The notes under the pieces are model-generated. The model saw nothing but the letters and a program-made list of their open reading frames with translations, had not been told where the DNA came from and searched no databases. Positions 1 through 8,875 of a DNA stretch of 64,000 nucleotides are shown here, piece by piece (position 1 is the stretch's first letter; every line of letters starts with the position of its first letter). Source of the DNA: Aquiluna sp. GTDB lineage: Bacteria; Actinomycetota; Actinomycetes; Actinomycetales; Microbacteriaceae. The position numbers and the translations under genes are program-made. The DNA is taken from NCBI GenBank assembly GCA_018402685.1, contig JAGYIJ010000002.1:62001-126000 (forward strand). The letters run 5' to 3'.

Positions 1-2
1 TC

Positions 3-464
3 GATGCAGTCGAACTGGAGCTTGAAAGACAAATCCCAAGAGCCTCCAACCGAGAGCGGATCGAGGTCTCCCTATCTGGAGAGCAGTCCGCGCTGGTGTT
101 GGCAGAGAGCATCGATCAGGCGGTTTTTGTAGCCAACGAGTACGCCACCGAGCACCTCGAGATTCACACCCAAAATGCCGCCGAGTTGGCGACGCGTATT
201 GTCAACGCCGGTGCAGTCTTCATTGGCGAAAACACTCCGGTGAGTCTTGGGGACTACCTGGCCGGGTCGAACCACGTTTTGCCCACTTCGCAGCAGGCAA
301 AGTTTGGTCCTGGTCTTGGCGTTCACACCTTTTTGAGACCACAGCAGCGAATCCACTACAGCGCTCAGGGCTTGGCCGAAATTGCTGATCTGGTTGATAG
401 ATTTGCGGTAGCTGAGGGGCTCGGAGCCCATGGCACCGCTGCCAAGATTAGGTTTGAGAACTAA
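3..464 (+). CDS. hisD: Histidinol dehydrogenase, C-terminal part (5' end outside window)
   Basis: HisD carries out the last two steps of histidine synthesis, oxidising L-histidinol to L-histidine with two NAD+. The reading frame is open from the left edge, so about 153 C-terminal residues of a protein that is usually about 430 long are visible. They include the family motif NEYATEHLE, whose Glu-His pair acts in acid-base catalysis, the glycine-rich stretch AGSNHVLPT, and a downstream HTF that supplies a substrate or zinc histidine. The stop codon overlaps the nrdR start by one base (TAATG), so the two genes are probably co-transcribed. The rest of the his genes must lie to the left, if linked. 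Confidence 0.95.
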   Translation, partial: DAVELELERQIPRASNRERIEVSLSGEQSALVLAESIDQAVFVANEYATEHLEIHTQNAAELATRIVNAGAVFIGENTPVSLGDYLAGSNHVLPTSQQAKFGPGLGVHTFLRPQQRIHYSAQGLAEIADLVDRFAVAEGLGAHGTAAKIRFEN

Positions 465-904
465 TGCACTGTCCATTTTGTAGGAATTCAGACTCTAGGG
501 TCATTGACTCGCGAACCTCTGACGATGGTTCATCGATCAGAAGGCGCAGACAGTGCCCTGAGTGCCAAAAGCGCTTCACAACCATCGAGACTGCCAGCCT
601 GATGGTTACCAAGCGCAGCGGGGTCACAGAGCCTTTCTCGAGAGACAAGATAGTTTCTGGTGTCAGAAAGGCCTGCCAGGGCAGGCCCGTCACCGATGCG
701 GATCTAGCGCTATTGGCCCAGCAGGTCGAAGAGGCCTTGCGATCAACCGGTGCGGCCAGCATTGAGGCTCAAGACATCGGCCTTGCGATTTTGGAGCCGC
801 TTCGAAACCTGGATCACGTGGCATTCATGAGGTTCGCGAGCGTTTATCAGGCCTGGGACTCGCTCGATGACTTCAAATCCGCCATCGATGAGCTGCGGGG
901 GTAA
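464..904 (+). CDS. nrdR: Transcriptional repressor NrdR
   Basis: NrdR represses ribonucleotide reductase genes in response to ATP/dATP. The 146-residue protein has the full family layout. An N-terminal zinc ribbon uses Cys3, Cys6, Cys31 and Cys34, with the basic linker [11 protein letters not shown], and an ATP-cone domain covers about residues 49-139. The length equals the usual family length. The ATG overlaps the hisD stop by one base, and pyrD begins six bases after this stop, so the gene sits in a hisD-nrdR-pyrD run. Its usual targets, nrd genes behind NrdR boxes, are not in this window. Confidence 0.95.
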   Translation: MHCPFCRNSDSRVIDSRTSDDGSSIRRRRQCPECQKRFTTIETASLMVTKRSGVTEPFSRDKIVSGVRKACQGRPVTDADLALLAQQVEEALRSTGAASIEAQDIGLAILEPLRNLDHVAFMRFASVYQAWDSLDDFKSAIDELRG

Positions 905-910
905 TAGCGA

Positions 911-1897
911 ATGCTTTATCGCGTGGTGTTCAACCTCATTTTCAAGCGGATGGACCCCGAGCTAGCTCATGACCTAGTGGTCTTTGGTCTCAAATTTCTC
1001 TCCGCTATCGGGCTCTTGCGCCCAAGGCGCTCTTCCAGTTCCGAAAAGGTAATGGGTCTGGAGTTTGAAAATCGATTCGGGATGGCCGCCGGCTTTGACA
1101 AAAATGCGGAGCTAATAAAACCGCTTTACGCACTTGGCTTTTCCCACATCGAAATCGGTACCGTTACAAAGCTCGCGCAGCCAGGCAATCCAAAGCCAAG
1201 AATGTTTCGCTTGCCGGAATCAAACGCTCTGATAAATCGAATGGGTTTCAACAACGATGGTGCGGACGAGATTGCCCTGAGGTTGAAAAGTTTGCGTTCT
1301 CAAGGATCCCGGCTTCCGATTATTGGCGTGAACATCGGCAAGAACAAAGACACATCACCTGCCGATGCGCCAGCGGACTATCGCTATTGCACGAAGTTGC
1401 TTGCCCCACTGGCTGACTACCTGGTGGTGAATGTCTCCTCGCCCAATACCCCTGGGCTTCGGGATCTGCAGCAGGTGGAATCGCTGAGGCCGATTCTTGG
1501 AGCGGTTTTGGATGCAGCGGCTAACACCCCGGTGCTTGTGAAGATTGCGCCAGATTTATCAGATGAAGACATCAAGGCAGTCTGCCAGCTCGTTTTGGAG
1601 CTGGATTTAGAGGGCGTGGTCGCAACCAACACCACGATCTCAAGGGCTTTAGTTGAGGGTCAAGTCAATTCACAGGAGCCAGGTGGACTCAGTGGCTCGG
1701 TGCTCTTTGACAGGGCCAACGAAGTGGTGGGGCTAGTTCGATCCGAGCTCGGCAAGGACAAGGTAGTGATTGGGGTCGGGGGAGTGAGTACTCGCGAAGA
1801 CTTCAACAATATGATCAAAGCCGGTGCTGACCTGGTTCAGGCCTACACCGGCTTTGTCTATGGCGGGCCACTCTGGCCGCGCCGAGTAACTAGCTAG
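911..1897 (+). CDS. pyrD: Dihydroorotate dehydrogenase (quinone), class 2
   Basis: This FMN enzyme oxidises dihydroorotate to orotate and passes electrons to the membrane quinone pool during pyrimidine synthesis. The 328-residue sequence has the class 2 amphipathic N-terminus (about residues 1-40), the FMN region GMAAGFDKNAE (57-67), the motif NVSSPNTPGLR with the catalytic serine near 177, and KIAPDLS (211-217). The end after YTGFVYGGP is short, closing with LWPRRVTS, where many homologues carry 10-20 more residues. The stop overlaps the convergent aldo/keto reductase gene by four bases. I cannot exclude a small indel in the last ten codons, but the sequence up to there is intact. Confidence 0.93.
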   Translation: MLYRVVFNLIFKRMDPELAHDLVVFGLKFLSAIGLLRPRRSSSSEKVMGLEFENRFGMAAGFDKNAELIKPLYALGFSHIEIGTVTKLAQPGNPKPRMFRLPESNALINRMGFNNDGADEIALRLKSLRSQGSRLPIIGVNIGKNKDTSPADAPADYRYCTKLLAPLADYLVVNVSSPNTPGLRDLQQVESLRPILGAVLDAAANTPVLVKIAPDLSDEDIKAVCQLVLELDLEGVVATNTTISRALVEGQVNSQEPGGLSGSVLFDRANEVVGLVRSELGKDKVVIGVGGVSTREDFNNMIKAGADLVQAYTGFVYGGPLWPRRVTS

Positions 1898-2895
1898 CAG
1901 GGTCTAGTGTCGGGGCTCTTAGTCAGAGTCGGGTCGGTAATGATGCTTCCGGCCAACACCTCGTCAACTTTGGCCATGACCTCTGATGGAATCTTCTTGC
2001 CGGCTGCTGCAATGTTGGACTCAATCTGATCTGGTCGCGAAGCGCCAACGATTGCGGCGGAGACGTTGGAATTCTGAAGCACCCAGGCCAGTGCAAACTG
2101 AGCCATGGTGAGACCAAGGTCCTCGGCAAGCGGTTTTAGGTTCTGGACCTTGGTTAGCACCTCGTCAGCCATGAAGCGTTCGATGATGCTGGCCATACTT
2201 GGATCGGCAGCCCGAGAACCCTCGGGAGCTGGCTGGCCCGGCAAGTACTTACCGGTTAGCACGCCCTGAGCCATCGGGGACCAAACAATCTGACCCAGAC
2301 CTAGTTCTATGGATGTCGGGATGACCTTTTCCTCAATGACTCTCCAGAGCATGGAGTACTGCGGTTGGTTGGAGACCAACTTGAAGCCCATTTGAGAGGC
2401 GAGTGCTTGACCATCACGAATCTGCTCCGCAGACCACTCTGAGACGCCGACGTAGAGGACCTTGCCCATCTTGACCAAGTCTGAAAAGGCCTGCATGGTC
2501 TCCTCAAGAGGAGTTTCGTAGTCAAAGCGGTGCGCCTGATAGAGGTCGACGTAGTCGGTCTGAAGGCGCTTCAGTGAACCGTTGATGGACTCAAAGATGT
2601 GTTTGCGACTAAGACCGCAATCGTTTGGACCCTTTTCCCCAACCGGCCAGTAGACCTTGGTCAGGATCTCGAGGCCCTCGCGGCGTTGACCCTTTAGGGC
2701 ATTACCCAAGACCACCTCTGCGGCCTGATTGGCATAGGCGTCGGCGGTGTCATAGGTTGTGATGCCGCCCTCAAGTGCTGCGTGCACGGTCTTGATGGCT
2801 TGATCGTCTTGAACCTGGGCGGCGTGAGTGAGCCAGTTTCCGTAGATGAGCTCGGAAACCTTGAGCCCCGAGTTGCCTAAGTATCTAAATTCCAT
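1894..2895 (-). CDS. Aldo/keto reductase (Kv-beta-like family)
   Basis: A 333-residue NADPH-dependent aldo/keto reductase. The catalytic tetrad of the family is visible: Asp49 and Tyr54 in the YDTADAY segment, Lys80 in LTKVYW, and His122 in YQAHRFD. The overall pattern, including FRYLGNSGLKVS at the start and SWVLQN-like strands late in the protein, fits the group related to potassium-channel beta subunits and YghZ/YajO enzymes. The physiological substrate cannot be told from sequence. The gene lies 21 bases downstream of the DUF3043 gene on the same strand, with a purine-rich ribosome site AGAAAG before the ATG, so the two may be co-transcribed. Confidence 0.9.
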   Translation of the reverse strand: MEFRYLGNSGLKVSELIYGNWLTHAAQVQDDQAIKTVHAALEGGITTYDTADAYANQAAEVVLGNALKGQRREGLEILTKVYWPVGEKGPNDCGLSRKHIFESINGSLKRLQTDYVDLYQAHRFDYETPLEETMQAFSDLVKMGKVLYVGVSEWSAEQIRDGQALASQMGFKLVSNQPQYSMLWRVIEEKVIPTSIELGLGQIVWSPMAQGVLTGKYLPGQPAPEGSRAADPSMASIIERFMADEVLTKVQNLKPLAEDLGLTMAQFALAWVLQNSNVSAAIVGASRPDQIESNIAAAGKKIPSEVMAKVDEVLAGSIITDPTLTKSPDTRPC

Positions 2896-2916
2896 TTTTA
2901 CTTCTTTCTGATTTGT

Positions 2917-3462
2917 TTAGAGGTCTTCAAGGCGGGTAAAGCGCTTTACCTGCGGTTTTGGAATTCGCAAGGATCGCATCTGGATTGAGCGCATTGCCGA
3001 GTACCAGGCGATGCCCCCCTCTAGCTTGTCTTCGCCAAACTTGCTTTTTATCTTCTTCTTGGCAGCTCGTCCAACTACGTAGGCATCGATCCCGACCATG
3101 CCGAAAATTCCCCACATTGCAAAAAGTGAGAACAGCTGAATTTCATAGGAATCAATAAAGGTTGTCAGAACCACAACGAACAAAAGTGGAAGTACTAGTT
3201 CTCCGGCGGTGAATCTGGCGTCTACCACATCACGAGCCAATCTGCGCTGCGGACCCTTGTCCCTCACGGTCAGAAAGCGCTCGTCGCCCGCCATCATGCC
3301 ATCGCGAGCCTTTTGACGCTCTTCGCGCAGCTTGTCCTTCTGTTGAGCCTTTGCCTCTTTCGATCGGTTTCCGACCAAGGGCTTTTTGCGAGCCTGTTCT
3401 TGCTGTTTGCGTGGGGGAGTGGGGCGACCTTTACCGGTCGGGTGCTCGTTAGTTTCCGACAT
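2917..3462 (-). CDS. DUF3043-family membrane protein
   Basis: A 181-residue protein typical of the actinobacterial DUF3043 family, function unknown. The first 80 residues are highly charged and rich in Lys, Arg and Gln and are probably cytosolic. Two membrane segments follow at about 88-104 and 108-130, and then a basic C-terminal tail. The segments DERFLTVRDKGP and RRLARDVVDARFT resemble the conserved core of the family. The gene has a good ribosome site (AAGGA five bases before the ATG). It is divergent from the M20 peptidase gene, with only 36 bases between the two start codons. Confidence 0.85.
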   Translation of the reverse strand: MSETNEHPTGKGRPTPPRKQQEQARKKPLVGNRSKEAKAQQKDKLREERQKARDGMMAGDERFLTVRDKGPQRRLARDVVDARFTAGELVLPLLFVVVLTTFIDSYEIQLFSLFAMWGIFGMVGIDAYVVGRAAKKKIKSKFGEDKLEGGIAWYSAMRSIQMRSLRIPKPQVKRFTRLEDL

Positions 3463-3485
3463 CTTTTCCTTCTAGAAATTGCCAT

Positions 3486-3491
3486 TAGATT
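3486..3491 (+). promoter_or_regulatory. Predicted -10 of a leaderless promoter (M20 peptidase)
   Basis: The hexamer TAGATT lies seven bases before the ATG at 3499, with no Shine-Dalgarno in between. This places the expected transcription start on the start codon. No clear -35 is visible. It belongs to a series of similar sites in the window. Confidence 0.5.
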
Positions 3492-3498
3492 AGCTGGC

Positions 3499-4899
3499 AT
3501 GTCATTTACGTCTGCGCAGCTAAACCACGCACTAGTCGAACCTACCAAGCAATTCGTTGATTCCATATTCTCTGACGCCATGGATACCCTCGGCGCATTG
3601 GTGAAAATCCCCGGAATCGCATGGGAGAGCTTTGACGCTCAGGAGCTGGAGAGATCTGCCGAGGCCGTAAAGAGAGAGTTTGACCAGCTGGGATTTTTTG
3701 ATTTCGTTGAAATCAGAAGAGCGATGCGGCCATCCGGTGAGATGGGTGCTCCCGCGGTGTTGGCCAGAAGAGCTGGCTCTGAGAGTGCGCCTCATGTCTT
3801 GCTCTATGCCCACCACGACGTTCAACCTCCCGGGGATGATGAGAAATGGAACACTCCGCCCTTTGAGGCCACATTGGTGGGGGAGCGGCTCTTTGGGCGC
3901 GGGGCCTCTGATGACAAGGCTGGAATCATCACGCATCTTTACTCTCTCAAAGCCTTGATGGCGCTTGCTAAGAGCGTGAACATTGGGGTGAGCGTCTTTA
4001 TCGAGGGCGAAGAGGAGGCGGGTTCCGAATCATTTCAAAACTTCCTGCATGAAAATAAGGCGGACCTAGAAGCAGACATGATCGTCGTTGCCGACTCCGG
4101 TAACTGGTCAATAGACACCCCCGCCCTCACCACATCACTTCGAGGCATGGTTTCCCAGGTGGTGACTCTAAAAACCCTCGATCACGCTTTGCACTCGGGA
4201 ATGTTTGGAGGTCCGCTGCCGGATGCAATGACCGCAATGATCCGGCTGCTGGCTTCTCTGAATGACGCAGAGGGGAGCGTGGCGATTGAGGGCCTGAGCT
4301 CCACCGAGGTCACCGGTCCTGAATTTAGCGATGCAGAGTTTGTGGAGCTAGCTGGATTGCTTCCAGGCGTTCAGCGGCTTGGTACTAAGCCGCTGTCTCA
4401 GCAGGTCTGGGGTGAACCGGCGGTGACGGTGATTGGGATTGACGCTCCGAGCGTGGCGCTGTCTTCGAACACGGCCCAACCAAGTGTTAGCGCAAAGATC
4501 TCGCTTCGTTTGGCTCCCAATCAAGACCCGGCAACTGGCCTCAAGGCTCTTCAGGAGCACCTGCAAAAACACGTTCCGTTCGGAGCCGAGTTGGTTTTGG
4601 GAGCGTCTGAATCAGGTCCTGGTTATCTGGCCAAGGACGGCTGGGCGGCAACTCTGGCGAAAGAGGCATTCAGCGCCTGCTGGCCAAACCAGGCGGTGAA
4701 TATCGGGATTGGTGGTTCCATTCCCTTCATTTCGCAATTCGCCGAGCTGTTTCCGGCGGCAGAAATTGTGGTGACCGGTGTCGAGGACCCAGATTCGAGA
4801 GCTCACTCACCAAATGAGTCACAACACATACCAACTCTGAGGCGTGCAATTACGGCACAGGCTCTTATGCTTTTACATGGGAATGAGCTAGCTCGTTAG
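3499..4899 (+). CDS. M20 family metallopeptidase / dipeptidase
   Basis: A 466-residue dinuclear zinc peptidase of the M20 (ArgE/DapE/CPG2) family, probably a cytosolic dipeptidase. Metal and catalytic residues are visible: His105 and Asp107 in YAHHDVQ, the bridging Asp138 in GRGASDDKAG, and the Glu171-Glu172 pair in EGEEEAGSE. A lid or dimerisation domain fills the middle and the catalytic fold returns near GGSIPFISQF. The open frame extends further upstream, but that part is antisense to DUF3043. ATG 3499 is chosen because it starts a family-like N-terminus and has a TAGATT hexamer seven bases ahead. Substrate specificity is not evident. Confidence 0.9.
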   Translation: MSFTSAQLNHALVEPTKQFVDSIFSDAMDTLGALVKIPGIAWESFDAQELERSAEAVKREFDQLGFFDFVEIRRAMRPSGEMGAPAVLARRAGSESAPHVLLYAHHDVQPPGDDEKWNTPPFEATLVGERLFGRGASDDKAGIITHLYSLKALMALAKSVNIGVSVFIEGEEEAGSESFQNFLHENKADLEADMIVVADSGNWSIDTPALTTSLRGMVSQVVTLKTLDHALHSGMFGGPLPDAMTAMIRLLASLNDAEGSVAIEGLSSTEVTGPEFSDAEFVELAGLLPGVQRLGTKPLSQQVWGEPAVTVIGIDAPSVALSSNTAQPSVSAKISLRLAPNQDPATGLKALQEHLQKHVPFGAELVLGASESGPGYLAKDGWAATLAKEAFSACWPNQAVNIGIGGSIPFISQFAELFPAAEIVVTGVEDPDSRAHSPNESQHIPTLRRAITAQALMLLHGNELAR

Positions 4900-4929
4900 C
4901 GGTTAAGCTCTACATACGGAGGTAACAAA

Positions 4930-5271
4930 ATGTCACAGGTAACTACTCACGGTGTAACTCTCACAGAGACCGCAGCCGGCAAGGTGAAAGCACTGCTCGA
5001 GGCAGAGGGTAGAGATGATTTGCGACTGCGCATCACAGTTCAGCCAGGCGGCTGCTCCGGTCTGATTTACCAGCTGTTCTTTGACGAGCAGCTCGAGGAA
5101 GAGGACGCAATTGCAGATTTCGGCGGCGTTGAAGTGGTCGTTGACCAAATGAGCGTTCCATATCTTGACGGCGCATCAATCGACTTTGAAGACACTATTC
5201 AGAAGCAGGGCTTCACCATCGACAACCCAAACGCGGGCGACTCTTGCGCTTGCGGTGATTCTTTCAGCTAA
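4930..5271 (+). CDS. erpA: Iron-sulfur cluster insertion protein, HesB/IscA type
   Basis: A 113-residue A-type carrier that delivers Fe-S clusters to apoproteins. The three cluster-binding cysteines of the family are present: Cys42 in GGCSGL, and Cys106 and Cys108 in SCACGDSF. Length matches ErpA/IscA proteins. A strong ribosome site (GGAGGT, seven bases before the ATG) marks the start. It sits upstream of the cytochrome oxidase genes, a common actinobacterial arrangement, and probably serves respiratory Fe-S proteins such as the Rieske subunit encoded a few kilobases away. ErpA versus IscA is not separable from sequence alone. Confidence 0.92.
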   Translation: MSQVTTHGVTLTETAAGKVKALLEAEGRDDLRLRITVQPGGCSGLIYQLFFDEQLEEEDAIADFGGVEVVVDQMSVPYLDGASIDFEDTIQKQGFTIDNPNAGDSCACGDSFS

Positions 5272-5281
5272 TCCGCTTGTT

Positions 5282-5300
5282 TTGGGCCTTTTCGGCTCAA
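5282..5300 (+). terminator. Weak hairpin after erpA
   Basis: TTGGGCC and GGCTCAA flank a TTTTC loop just after the erpA stop, forming a seven-pair stem with one G-U pair. Only a short T stretch follows, so it would be a weak terminator or attenuator before ctaC. Confidence 0.35.
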
Positions 5301-5350
5301 AGTTTGGGTTACAATTGGGCTAATCTCATGAGACTTTTAAGGATGCCCCA

Positions 5351-6205
5351 TTGAGTAATAACCGCCGCCGCTTTTCAGCCCTTGCGGTCCTTTCTGCCTC
5401 CGCTCTATTGCTTTCCGGATGCTCTCCAGAGCTAGAGCGCGGGTTTTTGCCCGATGCAGCCGGAGTGACAAACCACACCGACCGCATCATTGGCCTTTGG
5501 ACGACCTCTTGGATCGTCTTGCTAGCGGTCGGCGTTGTTGCCTGGGCCCTTTTGGCATGGGCACTGATTGTCTACCGCCGCCGCACAGGCAACATGGGCA
5601 TGCCAGAGCAGATGCGCTACAACATGCCAATCGAGACGCTTTTCACCGTGGTTCCGCTAATCCTGGTCTTGGGCTTTTTCGCCTTTACCGCGAGAGACAT
5701 GACTGCAATCGAGGCGAAGACTGAAAACCCAGATGTCTACATCGAGGTAATTGCCAAGCAGTGGAGCTGGGACTTCAACTATGTGGATGAGAACGTCTAC
5801 GAATCCGGCATTCAAGCTCAGTTCACCGGGCAAGAAGAGAACATCATGGACACTCTTCCAACCCTGTATCTTCCAGTCGGCAACACCGTCAAGATTGATC
5901 TCAGCTCAAGAGACGTAATTCACTCCTTCTGGGTGGTCGAGTTCCTCTACAAAAAGGACATGTTCCCAGGCCAGACCAACTCCATGTACTTCACTCCCTT
6001 GAAAGAGGGTCGTTACGTTGGTAAGTGTGCTGAGCTTTGTGGCGAGTACCACTCAATGATGCTTTTCAACGTTGAGGTCGTATCGGAAGCCGAATACGAC
6101 CGTCAGATGTCCCTACTTGCTGTCAAGGGCAACGTCGGACAGCTTTCAACCGAATATGACCGTAACCAAAATCTCCCTGGTGGAGACCCGAGCATTAGGG
6201 GATAG
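5351..6205 (+). CDS. ctaC: Cytochrome c oxidase subunit II (aa3 type)
   Basis: Subunit II takes electrons from the bc1-bound cytochrome c and passes them through the CuA centre to subunit I. The 284-residue precursor has a lipoprotein signal (lipobox LLSGC, Cys24), membrane helices at about 49-74 and 95-113, and the outer-face CuA domain. The aromatic loop is KQWSWDFNY, and the CuA ligands are His191, Cys226, Glu228, Cys230, His234 and Met237. The start is TTG, with AAGGA eight bases upstream; the nearby ATG at 5343 runs into a stop. ctaD starts five bases after this stop. Confidence 0.96.
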   Translation: MSNNRRRFSALAVLSASALLLSGCSPELERGFLPDAAGVTNHTDRIIGLWTTSWIVLLAVGVVAWALLAWALIVYRRRTGNMGMPEQMRYNMPIETLFTVVPLILVLGFFAFTARDMTAIEAKTENPDVYIEVIAKQWSWDFNYVDENVYESGIQAQFTGQEENIMDTLPTLYLPVGNTVKIDLSSRDVIHSFWVVEFLYKKDMFPGQTNSMYFTPLKEGRYVGKCAELCGEYHSMMLFNVEVVSEAEYDRQMSLLAVKGNVGQLSTEYDRNQNLPGGDPSIRG

Positions 6206-6210
6206 GGACC

Positions 6211-7899
6211 ATGGCCACGATAAGCGAAATCAAAACTAACCCCCAGAGCTTCACCCCAAAGAGGTCCAAAGGTGAAGTCATTGTTGACTGGTTGACCACA
6301 ACCGATCACAAGAAGATCGGTTATCTCTACCTGATGACCTCGTTCATCTACTTCCTAATTGGTGGAGTAATGGCTCTGGTCATCCGTGCGCAGCTAGCTT
6401 TGCCAGGCCTCGAAATTGTTGCCTCAAAAGAGCAGTACAACCAGCTTTTCACAATGCACGGCACCATCATGCTCTTGATGTTTGCAACCCCGCTGTTCGC
6501 GGGTTTTGCCAATGTGCTGATGCCGGTTCAGATTGGCGCTCCAGATGTTGCCTTCCCGAGACTAAATGCAATCGCGTACTGGCTGTTTAGCTTTGGAAGC
6601 TTGATTGCGGTTTCTGGATTCTTCACTCCGCAGGGTGCCGCTTCGTTTGGCTGGTTCGCCTACGCACCGCTTTCCAACACCACATTCTCACCGGGTATCG
6701 GCGGTGATCTCTGGGTCTTTGGACTCGCGATGAGCGGATTTGGAACAATCTTGGGTGGAGTGAACTTCATCACCACCGTCATCACGATGCGCGCTCCGGG
6801 TATGACCATGTGGCGCATGCCGATCTTCACCTGGAACACACTGGTTACCTCGATTTTGATCATCATGTGCTTCCCACCGCTGGCTGCCGCACTGTTTGCT
6901 CTCGGAGCCGACCGTCGCCTAGGTGCACACATATTTGATCCCGAGAACGGCGGGGCCATGCTCTGGCAGCACCTGTTCTGGTTCTTCGGTCACCCAGAGG
7001 TCTATATCATCGCGCTGCCGTTCTTCGGTATCGTCTCCGAGATCTTCCCGGTCTTTAGCCGCAAGCCAATCTTTGGTTACAAGACCCTGGTCTATGCGAC
7101 CATTGCCATTGCGGCGCTATCGATGACCGTTTGGGCACACCACATGTACGTAACCGGTCAGGTACTACTTCCGTTCTTCGCCTTTACGACAATGCTTATT
7201 GCCGTGCCCACGGGTGTGAAGATATTTAACTGGATAGGGACTATGTGGAAGGGGTCGATTACCTTTGAGACCCCGATGCTATGGTCTCTAGGGTTCTTGG
7301 TTAGCTTCGTTTTCGGTGGTCTCACTGGAGTTATCTTGGCTTCGCCGGCCCTAACCTTCCACCTATCCGATAGCTACTTCGTGGTCGCTCACTTCCACTA
7401 CGTAGTCTTTGGAACCGTGGTCTTCGCGATGTTTGCAGGCTTCTACTTCTGGTGGCCAAAGTTCACCGGCAAGATGCTGAACGAGCGCCTTGGAAAGATC
7501 CACTTCTGGCTACTCTTCGTCGGTTTCCACGTAACCTTCTTGATTCAGCACTGGCTGGGAGTTATTGGCATGCCTCGTCGCTACGCCACCTACCTGCCTG
7601 AGGATGGCTTCACGGAGATGAACCTGCTCTCCACCGCGGGAGCTGCGATCCTGGCGCTGTCGATGATTCCATTCTTCTTCAACGTCTGGATCACCTACCG
7701 CAACGGAGTCAAGACTGAGCTCAAGGACCCATGGGGCTACGGTCGCTCACTAGAGTGGGCAACCGAATCTCCACTGCCTCGTCACAACTTCCACTCGATT
7801 CCGAGGATTCGTTCCGAGTCACCGGCATTTGATTTGAACCACCCAGAGTATGCCTCGCCTGAGGCTAAGGAGTCCTACATCAAGGAGGGGCGCATCTAA
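6211..7899 (+). CDS. ctaD: Cytochrome c oxidase subunit I (aa3 type)
   Basis: The 562-residue catalytic subunit, a membrane protein with about 12 helices, reduces oxygen to water and pumps protons. Heme and copper ligands are clear: His83 and His396 for heme a, His394 for heme a3, and His261, His310 and His311 for CuB. Tyr265 in GHPEVY is the cross-linked tyrosine. The K-channel lysine lies in PTGVKIF (about 337). The protein is full length. Its last base overlaps the ctaF start, so translation is probably coupled. With ctaC, ctaE and ctaF it forms the aa3 oxidase of the actinobacterial bc1-aa3 supercomplex. Confidence 0.97.
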   Translation: MATISEIKTNPQSFTPKRSKGEVIVDWLTTTDHKKIGYLYLMTSFIYFLIGGVMALVIRAQLALPGLEIVASKEQYNQLFTMHGTIMLLMFATPLFAGFANVLMPVQIGAPDVAFPRLNAIAYWLFSFGSLIAVSGFFTPQGAASFGWFAYAPLSNTTFSPGIGGDLWVFGLAMSGFGTILGGVNFITTVITMRAPGMTMWRMPIFTWNTLVTSILIIMCFPPLAAALFALGADRRLGAHIFDPENGGAMLWQHLFWFFGHPEVYIIALPFFGIVSEIFPVFSRKPIFGYKTLVYATIAIAALSMTVWAHHMYVTGQVLLPFFAFTTMLIAVPTGVKIFNWIGTMWKGSITFETPMLWSLGFLVSFVFGGLTGVILASPALTFHLSDSYFVVAHFHYVVFGTVVFAMFAGFYFWWPKFTGKMLNERLGKIHFWLLFVGFHVTFLIQHWLGVIGMPRRYATYLPEDGFTEMNLLSTAGAAILALSMIPFFFNVWITYRNGVKTELKDPWGYGRSLEWATESPLPRHNFHSIPRIRSESPAFDLNHPEYASPEAKESYIKEGRI

Positions 7900-8312
7900 T
7901 GCTCTCCAACGTCAGGATTCTTCTGGTCATGGCGGCGTATTTCACGCTGACCACGATCGCCTATGGAGTTTGGACCTACATTGACGGCGGGGCGATTGAA
8001 CCAATCGGCACCGCTGCCATGGGTCTATTGATCATCCTGTCGGTCTTTGTCGCGTACTACCTCTGGATGGGCGTTAGGCGAACTTCCACATTGCCAGAGG
8101 ACAACCTGGATGCTGAGATTGCTGATGACGCTGGCGAGGTTGGCTTCTTCAGCCCATGGAGTTGGTGGCCACTAATTCTCGGAGCAGCCGCTGGTCTAGC
8201 GTTCCTAGCGCTAGCTGTTGGCTGGTGGCTTTTCTACATCTCAGTTCCTTTCGTGATTGTCGGTGTGATTGGATTCGTTTACGAATACTCCCGAGGGCAG
8301 CACGCTCACTAG
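7899..8312 (+). CDS. ctaF: Cytochrome c oxidase subunit IV, actinobacterial type
   Basis: A 137-residue membrane protein with four predicted helices in two pairs: an N-terminal pair at about 5-27 and 33-55, and a C-terminal pair after the acidic loop EDNLDAEIADDAGEVGFFSPWSWWP. This layout and the position directly behind ctaD identify the actinobacterial subunit IV, a structural part of the aa3 oxidase in the supercomplex. The start codon overlaps the ctaD stop by one base. A strong hairpin terminator follows 14 bases after the stop. Confidence 0.9.
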   Translation: MLSNVRILLVMAAYFTLTTIAYGVWTYIDGGAIEPIGTAAMGLLIILSVFVAYYLWMGVRRTSTLPEDNLDAEIADDAGEVGFFSPWSWWPLILGAAAGLAFLALAVGWWLFYISVPFVIVGVIGFVYEYSRGQHAH

Positions 8313-8326
8313 AAACTCTTTGATTC

Positions 8327-8344
8327 ACCCCGCTTCGGCGGGGT
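8327..8344 (+). terminator. Intrinsic terminator of the ctaC-ctaD-ctaF unit
   Basis: ACCCCGC and GCGGGGT form a perfect seven-pair stem around a TTCG tetraloop, followed by a T-rich tract (TTATCTTTAT). It ends the oxidase transcript ahead of ssrA. Confidence 0.88.
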
Positions 8345-8448
8345 TTATCTTTATCTGCTGAGTCTTTGCTGAAATGAGTAGGTGCATTTATCATCGAGGT
8401 GTTAGTCTTTCCTACTGCCCAAAAGGCAGGAACTTGAAAACTAAACAT

Positions 8449-8821
8449 GGGGATGATCGGTTTCGACACTGCAGTGCTATTCGTGAAAGAAGCGGGTCGA
8501 GGATGAACACTTATCTCGTAAACGATGTGTTCAAAACTATAGGTGCCAATACAAAGCGCGCCGACTTCGCCCTAGCTGCCTAAGCTAGCCCCGAAGTCCG
8601 TCTGACTAAGTTTGATTTCGGCTTAGACCCAGGCGTCATTTAGGAATCTCGCTGATTCTGTGCGTCACAGGCAGAATCGGGACTTTTTCTGTGACTGGGC
8701 TTGTCGGTGTAGTTGCTTCAGACAAACACCGGAGCCAAGTAGAACGCCTTATGAAGCTACACCCGTAGAAGGGTCACGATCGTTGTAGTGGACCCGGGTT
8801 CGATTCCCGGCATCTCCACCA
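8449..8821 (+). ncRNA. ssrA: Transfer-messenger RNA (tmRNA)
   Basis: tmRNA rescues stalled ribosomes and tags the unfinished protein for proteolysis. The 5' end GGGGATGATCGGTTTCGAC and the 3' end with a T-arm (GGTTCGATTCC) and encoded CCA give a tRNA-like acceptor, and the total of about 373 nt is typical. The tag frame resumes at GCC 8545 and ends at TAA 8581-8583, encoding ANTKRADFALAA; the ALAA end is the usual ClpXP degron. The interval between the ctaF terminator and position 8449 (about 100 bases) holds only a short hairpin (CTGCC...GGCAG near 8415-8429) and presumably the promoter. smpB is not in the window. Confidence 0.95.
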
Positions 8822-8829
8822 TCCCAACT

Positions 8830-8863
8830 AAAAAACCGCCCTGGTAATCCAGGACGGTTTTTT
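8830..8863. terminator. Bidirectional terminator between ssrA and qcrB
   Basis: CCGCCCTGG and CCAGGACGG (one mismatch) form a nine-position stem with a TAAT loop, preceded by an A tract and followed by six T residues. It can therefore stop transcription from both sides: ssrA on the plus strand and the qcr operon on the minus strand. Confidence 0.85.
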
Positions 8864-8875
8864 AGGTTAAGCGTC

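Noticed and set aside
8327-8448. A possible small gene between ctaF and ssrA
   Set aside because: The stretch holds the terminator and a short hairpin; the open frame there simply reads into the tmRNA.
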